Shown here: positions 1 through 8,984 of the stretch, piece by piece
How positions within the stretch are numbered: position 1 is the first letter of the stretch
Layout of the letters: every line of letters begins with the position of its first letter
Translations under genes and position numbers: made by a program
Assembly (NCBI GenBank): GCA_948144175.1
Contig: CANXME010002486.1
Location: forward strand, 1,240,001 to 1,304,000
DNA from: Closterium sp. NIES-65
Taxonomy: Eukaryota; Streptophyta; Zygnematophyceae; Desmidiales; Closteriaceae
Length of the DNA stretch: 64,000 nucleotides
Direction of reading: 5' to 3'
The notes under the pieces: generated by a model
The model's database searches: none
What the model saw: the letters and a program-made list of their open reading frames with translations, nothing else
Told to the model about the DNA's origin: nothing

Positions 1-1103
1 TCACGAAGCTGCTGAGGGGATAGGGTCTCACGACTGCGCTGCTGCTGCTGGCGCGAACCACCACCGGATGCACTCCTCTGCGCAGAGCCGCGACCAGCTC
101 CACCGCTGCCGCCGCCGCCTCCGCCACCTCCGCCGCCTCCACCACCTCCGCCGCCTCCGCCACCTCCGCTCCCTCCGCCACCGCCGCCGCCTCCTCCGCC
201 TCAAATGCTGCCACCGACACCTCCACCCCCGCCACCACTCCCACCAACACCCCCACCCCCTCCACTGCCTCCACCACCACCTCCATCGCCCCCGCCAGCC
301 CCTCCAGCGCCCTTGCCCCCCTTGCCCTTGCTGGTGCGGCGTCTCCCGCTAGGGGCAAACGCAGCGCCGACCGACTCGAAACGAACGAGGTCGGCCGCAG
401 CAGCAGAAGCAACAGAGGGCAAGAGGGGGGAAGGGGAACACCCCTCAAAGACGGGGGTGCGAGGGTCACCACGAGAGGCTCCTACAACGACTATGCTCTT
501 CTCTACTGCTAGGAGGCGCTCCTCGAGGAGGTCAATGGTGTGTGTGGTGGGGCAAACTGAGAGGAAGTGGTCCCTGACTAAGCGAAGGGAGTCAGGGAGC
601 CGGGTGACTATGTAGTAGAGGGTGATGTACATGGGGGGGGGGTTCTTGGCACAGAACTCAGCAGGAAGCGCAGCGCGGTAGCGAGTGTCACTAGTGCGAA
701 GGTGCGTAGTGAGGCCAGCGACTGTGGGAAAGGCAGCAAGGTCAGGGAACAGGTACGGCAACATGAGGTGGCTAAGAGCAGCAGTGGCAGGGGAAGAGTA
801 GCGTGCAACTACAGCGTCGTACAAGGTCTTAGCACTCTTGTACTGACTAAAGTGCACACGCTTAGTGGTCGGTAAGTGGCGGCGCACAGCAAGACGGGCA
901 GCAGCATCGCGTGTGGCCCACTGTGACCGAACAGTGCTGTCACCAGTAGTTGGCGGGGCAGGAGAGGCACCAGAGGTGAGATTGAACAGAGAGAGTCCGT
1001 CTGCCCTATCGCACTGTAGGAACTGCTGGAGGTCATCGACCCAGACCTCAAAGTCAACAGCACGACCCTCAGCATCAAAGGTAAGGACACTGGGGGTAGC
1101 CAT
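1..1103 (-). CDS. gag: Copia gag, N-terminal part (C1)
   Basis: Gag polyprotein start of an A-type copia element; gag forms the virus-like particle that packages the element RNA. The chosen start opens MATPSVLTFDAEG, the start shared by C8 and (as MATPNVL) C3. The first 230 or so residues are a helical capsid-like region with the family-wide blocks AARLAVRRHLP, VVARYSSPAT and YLFPDLAAFPTV. A serine/arginine-lysine stretch (SGRRR.SKGKGGKG) then leads into a long glycine-rich tract. The coding sense is on the minus strand; the proline-rich plus-strand frame opposite the glycine tract is a shadow. The zinc-knuckle region and pol lie beyond the left edge. Confidence 0.8.
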
Positions 1104-1202
1104 GACAGCAGTGGTCTAACACGGAGTGATCTCACCAGTACGAGTAAGTAGGGCCGGGGCGCTCTGGTAGGAACAGGAGCGGCTCGACGGCACGGCGGCT
1201 CG

Positions 1203-1950
1203 GTGGCTCGGCTGCTGGGCGGCTCGGCGGCTCGGTTGCTGGGCGGCTCGGCGGCTCGGTTGCTGGGCGGCTCGGCGGCTCGGCTGCTGGGCGGCTCGGC
1301 TGCTGGGCGGTTCGGCTGCTGGGCGGCTCGGCTGCTGGGTGGCTCGGTTGGTGGGCGGCTCGGCTGCTTGGCGGCTTGGTGGCTCGGCTGCTCACCTGCG
1401 GGCGGCTCAGCGGTGTAGGGGCCGGTAGAGGCGTCGACGGGGCCGCGAGAGGCGGCGAAGGGGCCGCGAAGGGCGGCGACGGGGCCGCTAGAGGCGGCGA
1501 CGGGGCCGCGAAGAGCGGCGACGGGGCCGCTAGGGGCGGCGACGGGGCCGCGAAGGGCGGCGACGTGGCCGCGAGGGGCGGCGACGGGGCTGATAGGGGC
1601 GGCGACGGGCCCGCTAGGGGCGGCGACGGGGCCTTGAAGGGGCCGCGAGGGGCCTAGAGAGGTGGCGACGGGGCCGATAGGGGCAGCGACGGGGCTGCGA
1701 AGGGGCCGCGAGGGGCCTAGAGGGGCGACGACGGGGCCTAGAGGGGCGGCGACGGGGCCGCAAAGGGGCCGCGAGGGGCCTAGAGGGGCGGCGATGGGGC
1801 CTAGAGGGGCGGCGACGGGGCCGCGAAGGGGCCGCGAGGGGCCTAGAGGGGCGGCGACGGGGCCGCGAAGGGGCCGTGAGGGGCCTAGAGGGGCGGCGAC
1901 GGGGCCGCAAGGGGTGGCGACGGGGCCGCTAAGGGTGGCGCGAGGGGCCT
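1203..1950. repeat. GC-rich minisatellite in C1 leader
   Basis: Two adjacent imperfect arrays fill most of the untranslated leader. From about 1203 to 1385 units of the type GGCTGCTGGGCGGCTCGGC repeat. From about 1437 to 1950 units of GGCGGCGACGGGGCCGC with short spacers repeat, about 21 bp per unit. Frames through them are low-complexity and not genes. The second array is strikingly like the leader of the gag-less element C5. Confidence 0.85.
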
Positions 1951-2022
1951 CTAGGAGGGCGCGACGTGAGGGCGGCCTACAGGGCGCGCCTCGGGCAGGA
2001 AGAAAAGATCGAGTTCAGTGGT

Positions 2023-2065
2023 GGGCCCTGAGAAGCGTTCCCACGAGGGAACCTGCTCTATACCA
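2023..2065 (-). promoter_or_regulatory. Primer-binding site, stem-loop and GGGCCC palindrome of C1
   Basis: On the minus strand, directly inside the LTR, TGGTATAGAGC (2055-2065) resembles the plant initiator tRNA-Met primer site TGGTATCAGAGC. It is followed by a 6-bp stem GTTCCC/GGGAAC with a 4-base loop (2037-2052) and the palindrome GGGCCC (2023-2028). The same layout recurs in C0, Cm, C3, C6 and C8 with different stem bases. Confidence 0.7.
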
Positions 2066-2190
2066 TGTGAAGAATGAGGAATGAATGAACTAGGAAAGAG
2101 GTGGGTACAAGTAGGAAAACCTAGAAATGTTGTACCCCATATAGTCTACCCCACTACAGCCTACACAGACTAAAGCATATAAGTTTGACA
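2066..2190 (-). repeat. 5' LTR of C1 (125 bp)
   Basis: On the minus strand it starts TGTCAAAC and ends TTCACA, with the family core GTAGTGGGGTAGACTATATG and a second TGGGGTAC. It lies next to the primer site on the inner side and to gypsy G1 coding sequence on the outer side. Confidence 0.85.
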
Positions 2191-3215
2191 CTGATTTCGC
2201 CATTGGAGCTGTGCTACTCCAAGATTTCGGGAACAAGCTGCAGACGATAGCCTACGAATCACTCAAGCTGGAGGCAGCCGAACGCAACTACCCGATTCAC
2301 GACAAGGAGATGCTCGCCATAATTCACGCGTTCAAACTGTGGCGCTGCTACTTGGTGGGCGCTGACGTCACTGTTCGCACGGACCAAAAGTCCCTACAGT
2401 AACTGCGAGCTCAGCCCAACCTCAACCCACGACAAATTCGGTGGCTGGATTACATGGAGAGCCACTTCACCTACCGCATCACGTACAAGAAAGGGGCGAA
2501 TAACATCGCCGACGCCCTGACCCAACCGATAGTACAATCCGCTGCAGTACTCATCTCCCGCTCGAACCCATTACTTACCTGACTATTCACCCATGGCTAC
2601 ACTACGGACCCGTTCTTCACGACCGGAAATCATCAGCAGGCCACGACGTAGAAGGGGGATTATTAGCTAAAAGCCGGAACCAACCGGATTTGGGTCCCCG
2701 CTTACAGGCTGCTGCGTAAGCTCCTCATCCAAGAGGTCCACGATTTGAACTTCTCTGGACACTTCGGGGTTGATAAAACCCAGAAATTACTACACCGTCA
2801 ATATTACTAGCCTGACTCCTCTAATGACGTGCAGCGATATGTGTCCTCATGCAGGGTGTGCCAAGCCATGAAATCAACACGTCAACGACCAGCTGGGTTG
2901 CTGCAACCCCTCGAGCCACCCGAACGACCGTGGCAGAAAGTGACAATGGATTTTGTCACGGGGATGCCAGTTGGGCCATCCAGCAACGACGCCGTATTTG
3001 TCGTCGTCGATCGCTTCACGAAGATGGCGCATTTTGCCCCATGCCGAACGACAATCACAGCCAAGGAAACTGCGCGCCTCTTCATCTCAACGGTCGTGCG
3101 ACTGCAAGGAATCCCTTCGGCGAACATCAGTGACCGAGACCCGAAGTTCACATCGACATTTTGGAAGGAGACATGGGCGCAGTACGGCACGAAACTACAG
3201 TTCTCATCGGCATAC
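2191..3215 (+). mobile_element. G1: Ty3/gypsy chromovirus, left visible segment
   Basis: Gypsy sequence between copia C1 and copia C0: the RNase H domain, then the zinc-binding and catalytic parts of integrase. It resumes at 56550, after C0, at the matching point of the integrase core. The 5-bp sequence CATAC occurs at 3211-3215 and at 56550-56554 as the target duplication of C0. The 5' LTR, gag, protease and most of reverse transcriptase lie left of C1, outside the window. Broken, with about five breaks in what is visible. Confidence 0.85.
2191..3215 (+). pseudogene. pol: Gypsy RNase H and integrase N-terminal half (G1)
   Basis: RNase H begins at the TDFAIGAVL strand and continues with YESLKLEAAERNYP, DKEMLAIIHAFKLWR and VRTDQKSLQ (to about 2520). 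Integrase follows from about 2745: a histidine-cysteine zinc module (GHFGVDKTQ, then SCRVCQ) and the DDE core with the first aspartate in VTMDFVTGMP and the second in ISDRDPKFTSTFW. These enzymes remove the RNA template and insert the DNA copy. The piece stops where copia C0 enters. Fossil with several breaks. Confidence 0.8.
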
Positions 3216-3348
3216 TGTCAAACCATATATGTGCTAGTTGTATGTAAGCTATAGTGGGGTAGCCCATATGGGGTACAACCCAATATTAGGTTTAGTACTT
3301 GTACCCACAATTCATTCAATGCACTCATTCCTGCATGCTATACTGACA
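3216..3348 (+). repeat. 5' LTR of C0 (133 bp)
   Basis: Starts TGTCAAACC and ends CTGACA, with the core TATAGTGGGGTAGCCCATAT. It pairs with 56417-56549. The primer site TGGTTTCAAAACAG follows at 3349. Confidence 0.9.
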
Positions 3349-3394
3349 TGGTTTCAAAACAGTAGTTCCGTAGGACCGTTTTTTTTTCGGGCCC
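3349..3394 (+). promoter_or_regulatory. Primer site and GGGCCC palindrome of C0
   Basis: The primer-site position holds TGGTTTCAAAACAG, a diverged form of the tRNA-Met complement. A short stem (GTTC/GGAC with a wobble pair, about 3365-3376), a T-run and GGGCCCACC (palindrome 3389-3394) follow, matching the layout of the other A-type leaders. Confidence 0.55.
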
Positions 3395-3399
3395 ACCAT

Positions 3400-4326
3400 A
3401 CTTAGCTTCCGGTTGCGGTTACTGTATTACCCCACTACCCTACGTCGCGCTGCCCCGCGCATGCCCTGCCTTGTCCCGCGTCGCGCTGCCTCGCGCACGC
3501 GCTGCCCTGCCCCGCCTGGCGTCACCCAGCGCCAGTGCCCTGCCCTGCGCCAGCGCCCTGCCCTACGCCAGCGACCTGCCCTGCGCCAGCGCCCTGCCCT
3601 GCGCAAGCGCCCTGCCCTGTGTCAGCGCCCTGCCCTGCGCCGGCGCCCTGCCTTGCGCCACCGCCCTGCCCTGCGCCAGCACCCTGCCCTGCGCCAGCAC
3701 CATGCCCTGCGCCAGCGCCCTGCCCTGCGCCGGCGCCCTGCCATGCGCCGGCGCCCTGCCCTGCGCCAGCGCCCTGCCCTGCGCCTGCGCCCTGCCCTAC
3801 GCCCGCGCTGCGGCCCTGCGCGTCGCACCCTACGGCAGCCCGCGCGTCGCACTCCGCTGCAGCCTGCGCGTCGTGCCTTAAGGCAGCCCACAAGTCGCGC
3901 ACTGCTGCCTAACGCGTCGCGCTTTGCTGTAGCCCGCGCGTCGCGCCCTAAGGCAGCCAGTCACGTTGCGCTCTGTTGCCCCTCGCGTCACGCACTGCTG
4001 CAGCCTGCGCCAGCGCCCTGCCCTGCCCGTGTTGGCGCCCAGCCCTGCGCTTGCGCCCTGGCCTGCGCCCGCGCCCTGGCCTGCGCCAGCGCCCTGCCCT
4101 GCGCCAGTGCCCTACTAAACCCTAAATAAAATTAAAATAATAATTAAAAAAAAATCCCTAGGTGCTTTCGCCCTAGGAGTTACTACCTGCTGCTGCCTGC
4201 TACTGCCCTGCTCTGGCTGCACGCCGCCCTGCTCTGGCCGCGCGCCGCCCTGCTGCTCTTGCTGCTGCTACTACTCGTGCTACTGCCTTCACTCCGTACT
4301 GCCCTAGAGGTTGTGCTGCTCCTAGC
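3400..4326 (+). repeat. C0 leader with 18-bp minisatellite
   Basis: Untranslated leader. From about 3530 to 4105 an 18-bp unit (GCCAGCGCCCTGCCCTGC and variants) repeats about 15 times and then decays. A short A-rich stretch at 4120-4160 follows. Reading frames here are repeat-encoded and not taken as genes. Confidence 0.75.
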
Positions 4327-7300
4327 TTGCCCGCCATGACTTCCCTTTGTCGTACCGGTGGGAGTGGTGACGGCGGTGGTGGCAGCAGTGGGAGTGGTGG
4401 CGGCCGTAGTAGCAGGCCCTGTGGCACTGTTTGGTGCGGAGTGTCTGGTGGTGGCCAGATGCAGCTACGGCGGCGTCCGACCCTTACGCCCCGGCAGCTT
4501 CGTGAGTGGCTTTACCAACGTGGGCCGTCTCAGAGTCCGGGTCGCTGCCCGTACGTCATTCAGGCAGGTCGACGAGCTGGTGAGACCTATGGGACACCTG
4601 GTCACGCACAGTCTCGCTGCTTCGCCTATTTGACTGGCGTCTGGCGCACAGAGTTTGGCGACGAGGCTGAGATCCCCCCCTGGCTTGAGCTGCTTAGGTC
4701 GGGCGTTGCTGTCTTTGCTTTAGACTATGACGCCATCCCTACTGCCATGTCTGCTTTGCCTGGTGGTGCTGAGAGTGACTATCACCTATGTGTACAGTAC
4801 GACCTCGGTATAGAGGTTGCTGCTCTAGGTGCTAGTGAGGCTGCTGTCTTAGGTGCTAGCGAGTCTGCTTCCTCAGGTCCTGCGCCTGCTGAGGCCTTGC
4901 ACACCTTCATGCTTGACTCAGGTGCTTCCCGCTGCTTCTTCCGTGACAGTACTGCACTCACACCACTCGCTGCACCAATTGCAGTCTCTCTGGCTGACCC
5001 CTCAGGGGGGTCGAGTCTTTACACACTGACGACTGCGCCTCCTAAGGTAGCTGCTACTGGTCAGGTTTCTGCGTCAGGTCGGGTAGCCTCCCCTTGTGAA
5101 TGTCGCTCCCTGGCGCACCAGACTCTTCTCTAGCACCACCGCCTGGGCCACCCCTCCCTGCCACGTCTACGTAGCATGCACCGTCGCCTCCTTGTGTCTG
5201 GTCTTCCTAGGTCTCTCCCTCCCCTCCCTGCCTCACCTGCGCCGCCTTGCCTTCCTTGTGTTGAGGGGCGGCAGCGCGCCGCTCCTCACTCCTCCTCGTT
5301 TCCCCCGACTGAGGCTCCTCTGCAGACCCTCCACTTGGACGTGTGGGGCCCAGCCCGTGTTCGTGGACAGGGCGGTGAGCGGTACTTTCTGCTGGTTGTC
5401 GACGACTACTCGCTGTACACCACGGTCTTCCCCTTGCGCACCAAGGGTGAGGTCCCTGCTGTCCTCATCCCTTGGATCCGAGCAATTCGCCTCCGGCTCC
5501 GCCGCAGGTTCCGCCAGGACCTTCCTGCCCTGCGTCTGCACTCTGACAGAGGTGGTGAGTTCACCTCCGACCTCTTGCAGTCCTTCTGTCAGGGGGAGGG
5601 CATTGAGCAGTCGTTCACACTTCCGCGCTCACCACAGAAAAATGGGGTTGCTGAGCGCCGCATTGGCTTAGTCATGGAGGTCGCTCGTACCTCCTTGATT
5701 CATGCAGCGGCTCCCTATTTTCTGTGGCCGCTTGCAGTCCGGTACGCAGCGCAACAGCTCAACCTCTCGGCCCGTGTCTCCTTGCCGGAGACCTCGCCCA
5801 CACTGCGTTGGACGGGGAAGGTTGGCGATGCGTCGAGTTTCTGGGTCTAGGGTGCTCGTGCCCTTGTCCGCGATACGTCCGCAGACAAGCTCTCCTCCCG
5901 CACCATTCCCTGTGTCTTCCTTGGCTTTGTCCCTGACGCGCCTGGCTGGCAGTTTTACCACCCCACCTCGCACCATGTCTTCCCCTCTCATGACGTCACC
6001 TTTGACGAGTCGGTTAATTTCTACCGTCTCTTCCCCTACCGCACTGCCCCTCTCCCTCCCCCGCCGCTTTTCCTCGCTCCAGGTCCCCCTCCGGTAGACC
6101 CCCTCCCCCCTCACGGGTCCTGCTCCTTCAGGTGTGTCTCAGGTAGACCCGCCCCCGGTGGCTGAGCCTGTAGAGGTCACTAGCAACTCAGGTGCTGCTG
6201 CGGGAGGTGCTGCCGGGGGCACTGCGTCTGGGGGTGCTGAGCCTGCGCGTGAGGTGCTGGGGAGTGCGAAGCCTGGGGGTGCTGAGCGTGCAGCTGCGGA
6301 GTCTGGGGGTGCTGAGTCGGAGGGTGTCAGGTCGGGGGGTGCTGAGTCTGCTGGCGTTCCTCTGGGTCTCGTTTCACGACATGGGCCTGTCTCACCACAA
6401 CAGGCACGAGAGTGGCTTGCGTCGCGTACCCGCCTGAGGACTCGTGCTGCTAGAGCTGCTTGTCGTGGAGGTGCTGGGAGTGCTGGTGTCTCTTGTCCTG
6501 GAGGTGCTCGTACTGGAGGTAGTGGAGCTGCCGGGACGGTACTGCTCCTGGAGTTGGAGGTGTCGGCTTTGGGGGTGCTGCTGTAGGAGGTACTAGGGGT
6601 GGAGGCCCTGGAGCTGGTGCTGTCGACCCTGGCGTTGGAGACCCTGGAGCTGGAGGTGCCGGTTCTGGGGGTGCTGCTGCTGGAGGCCCTGGAGGTGGTA
6701 CTCTCGACTCTAGAGTTGGGGACCCTGGGGCAGGAGGTGCCAGTTCTGGGGGTGCTGCTACTGGTGGCGCTGGAGCTGGAGGTTCTGGAGATGCTGGAGG
6801 AGCTGGAGCTGCAGGTGCTGCTGCTGGAGGCCCTAGGGCTGGAGGTTCTGGAGCTGTTGGAGGCGCTAGAGCTACTAGTACAAGTGGCACTGTACCGCCG
6901 TGACTGTTTTTCGTTCCGCCGTCACTGTCGTCTTTGCCTCCGCCTGACTCCGTGCTTCGCTAGGTTCTTAGCCTCTCGTCTTCTACTGGCCTCCCGTTAC
7001 AGCCCGGCGCACCACTGCCTGCTCCTTCTCCTTACACTGAGCAGACAGACTTGCTTACAGAGCGTCGCGAGCCTGCGTCTTGTCCTGCCTCGCCTGTTCG
7101 CGCGCGTCGCACTGGTAGTCGTGTTCCTCAGTGAGTGTCCGCCTCCTGTCCCTGGCACGCACGCTATGGCACTTCGTCCTTCATCTGTTCCATAGCATGT
7201 TCCCCTACTGTCTCCTCCTGCGTCTTCTCTGCCTAACCTTCAGGGACCCTGAGTCTGACCTGGTTCGTGCTGCTCACCCTACTGTCATGCGTCTGCTAGC

Positions 7301-7503
7301 CACTGTTGTCACTGACCCTGTCGTTTGAGTCTGCTGATACGTCTGCCTTAGAATCTAAGCTTGTTAACTTCGCTGCTGCCTGTCGTCTCGACTTTGCTGC
7401 TAGTCTTGTTGCTGAGTCTGAGTCTGTCTGTCCTCCGTCCATCGGGGGTGAGTGTGCTCTTGGCACGGACGTCCTTGAGGACAGGCAGGAGGACTTTGAG
7501 TGT
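4327..7503 (+). pseudogene. gag-pol: Copia gag remnant, protease, integrase, linker, RT start (C0)
   Basis: In order: a shortened glycine-rich gag end with the LTPRQLREW motif; the knuckle-like segment CPYVIQ...GHAQSRCF (about 4535-4625); the aspartic protease signature MLDSGASRCFF (about 4909-4942); the pre-integrase module ending HHRLGHPSL; and the integrase core with LDVWGPARV, LHSDRGGEF and QKNGVAERR (about 5330-5660). A long Gly/Ala-rich linker (6150-6900) with a second REWL motif follows, then the block before reverse transcriptase (VGGECALGTDVLED equivalent, about 7445-7490). The order integrase before reverse transcriptase is diagnostic of copia. Broken at several points, and it ends where G3 begins. 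Confidence 0.75.
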
Positions 7504-7860
7504 CTTACGAAGGAGCTGCTGGAGGTAGTGTTGCTGCCGGGCAAAGAGCAGGAAACTCGCATAAGAGTGCAGTGCTGCCTTACCGAGTCGGATGACTATG
7601 ACATGCTGCTCGGCATGGAGCTCTTGTATAAGGTGGGAGCCATTATCTGCACGTGGCGCGAGCAACTGTTATTCCGCACTGAATTCTGGGAGGAGGATAG
7701 ACCGTTGGGAGAGCTACCGGTAAGATTTGTGAAGACAGAACCGAAGAAGGCGTGGAAGGCAAGTACGGAGATGCCCAAGCCTGAACGGGGGAAAAAGGGA
7801 GGAGAGGGCAGAGTAAGGGAGGGAGCTGACGAATTAATGGGGCCGAAAGTCTTGAAAGCG
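7504..7860 (+). pseudogene. Gypsy protease C-terminal part and spacer (G3)
   Basis: The segment YDMLLGMELLYKVGAI followed by LLFRTEF matches the C-terminal half of a retropepsin-like gypsy protease, where a conserved hydrophobic-Gly block follows the active-site half. A charged spacer (EPKKAWKAS, PERGKKGGEG) then leads to the methyltransferase. The active-site aspartate half is not present in the window. Assignment as protease rests on position and the LLGMELL block, so it is moderately sure. Confidence 0.6.
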
Positions 7861-8860
7861 CAAGGGGTGACCCTGGTGGAGCTGTTCGGGGGGTTGGGGG
7901 CAGGACTGGCAGCAGCGCTAGAAGCGGGGATGGAGATAAAGAGATGGATATATGTGGAGATTGATCCAGTGGTGAGAAGGATGGCATGGGAGCACGCGAG
8001 GCAGCTGTAGGAGAAGTATCCATATCAACTCCAGAGGCGGGTGATAAAGGAAGCAAAGCAGAGAACGACGTGGGACGTTAATGAAATCACCAAGGAAATG
8101 GTGCTCTCCTGGGGAGAAGTAGATCTGCTGGTGGCTGGATGGGAATGCCAAGGCACCTCACGAGCAGGCAAGGGAAGGGGATTATAGTACGAGAGGACAG
8201 CACTGCTAAGCAAGTTGCTGGAAATCATGGCCTGGATGAAGGAAGGGAACAGCAAGTATGCTTATGTCATTGAGCATGTGGACATGGACGGAGACATGCG
8301 GGAGCCGGTCAGGGAGGTGAAAGAGCTGGTGGAAGCCTGCCTGGGAAGGGGCGTGAGCTGGGATGGCGCACAGTCGGGAGCCAGATGCCATCGCGTGCGC
8401 CGCTTCTGGCAGAACGTGATACCTGGAAGGGAGCTGAAGGATAGAGTGGGAAGGGTGGCGCGAGAGCTAGGACAAGACAGTGCAAGACATCCTAGAACCA
8501 GGGTGGGTGGCGGCGGAGGTGGTTAAACGAGACCATCCGAGACAATATCAATGCAATCGGGTAGGGGAACCCCGATGCGCCTGGCCCACGCTGGTGGCGT
8601 ACCCGAAGGCGAGAGGATTCAAGGAAGAAGAGGGGGAACCAGGGCCAGGCATGGTGTACGACCACAACAAGGCTTGGTGGGAGGAACCAACGGCGATTGA
8701 AAGAGAGCAAGCAATGGGCTATGCTCCGGGGGCAACGGCAGCAGCAGGAGTGTCAGAGCAAGAGAGGAGGGCGGCAATTGGCCGGGCAATAGATCTACAC
8801 TCACTCACTTGGCTGTTGAAGGAGATGCAGCAGGGCAGGAGGCAAGAGAGACGGGAGGGG
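7861..8860 (+). pseudogene. Cytosine-5 DNA methyltransferase domain embedded in gypsy G3
   Basis: Enzymes of this family transfer a methyl group from S-adenosylmethionine to cytosine C5. Landmarks occur in family order: motif I, LVELFGGLGAGLAAALEAG (about 7873-7929); a motif II-like acidic strand, YVEIDPVVRR; motif IV, LLVAGWECQGTSRAGKGRGL with the candidate catalytic cysteine at 8146-8148; motif VI-like YVIEHVD (about 8263-8283); a motif VIII-like CHRVRRFWQN (about 8389-8418); and motif IX/X-like EPTAIEREQAMGY and AIGRAIDLH (about 8682-8800). It sits between protease and reverse transcriptase with no host-gene features around it, so I read it as a retrotransposon-borne domain. The region carries several breaks in this copy. 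Retrotransposon-encoded methyltransferases are known from charophytes and dinoflagellates. Confidence 0.75.
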
Positions 8861-8984
8861 ACACCGGCGTTTGCAGCAACGAGGTCAGCCGCAGAGGAAG
8901 GGAAAACCTGGGAGCTGGGGGCAGACTTGAGTGTGGAAGTGGCGGCAGAGATACAGGAGACGTTGAAGCAGCACAGAAAAACCT

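Larger units (their letters stand above)
1..2190 (-). mobile_element. C1: A-type Ty1/copia element, 5' part, cut by left window edge
   Basis: Minus-strand copia element. Read from the right it has a 125-bp LTR (2066-2190), a primer-binding site, a GC-rich leader of about 950 bp and the start of gag at 1103, which continues off the left edge. It is inserted in the RNase H region of gypsy G1, whose sequence resumes at 2191. Only one end is visible, so neither the target duplication nor the LTR divergence can be checked. Its gag is closest in this window to that of C8. The visible part looks nearly unbroken (at most about one break). Confidence 0.85.

Noticed and set aside
205-615. Proline-rich plus-strand frame opposite C1 gag, and similar antisense frames in C2, C3, C6 and C8
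   Set aside because: These mirror the glycine-rich tracts of gag on the other strand and have no conserved start or homology pattern.
7861-8860. The methyltransferase domain as a host DNMT gene
   Set aside because: It is flanked by gypsy protease and reverse transcriptase in the same orientation, has no intron-exon layout or host regulatory domains, and fits a known class of retrotransposon-borne enzymes.
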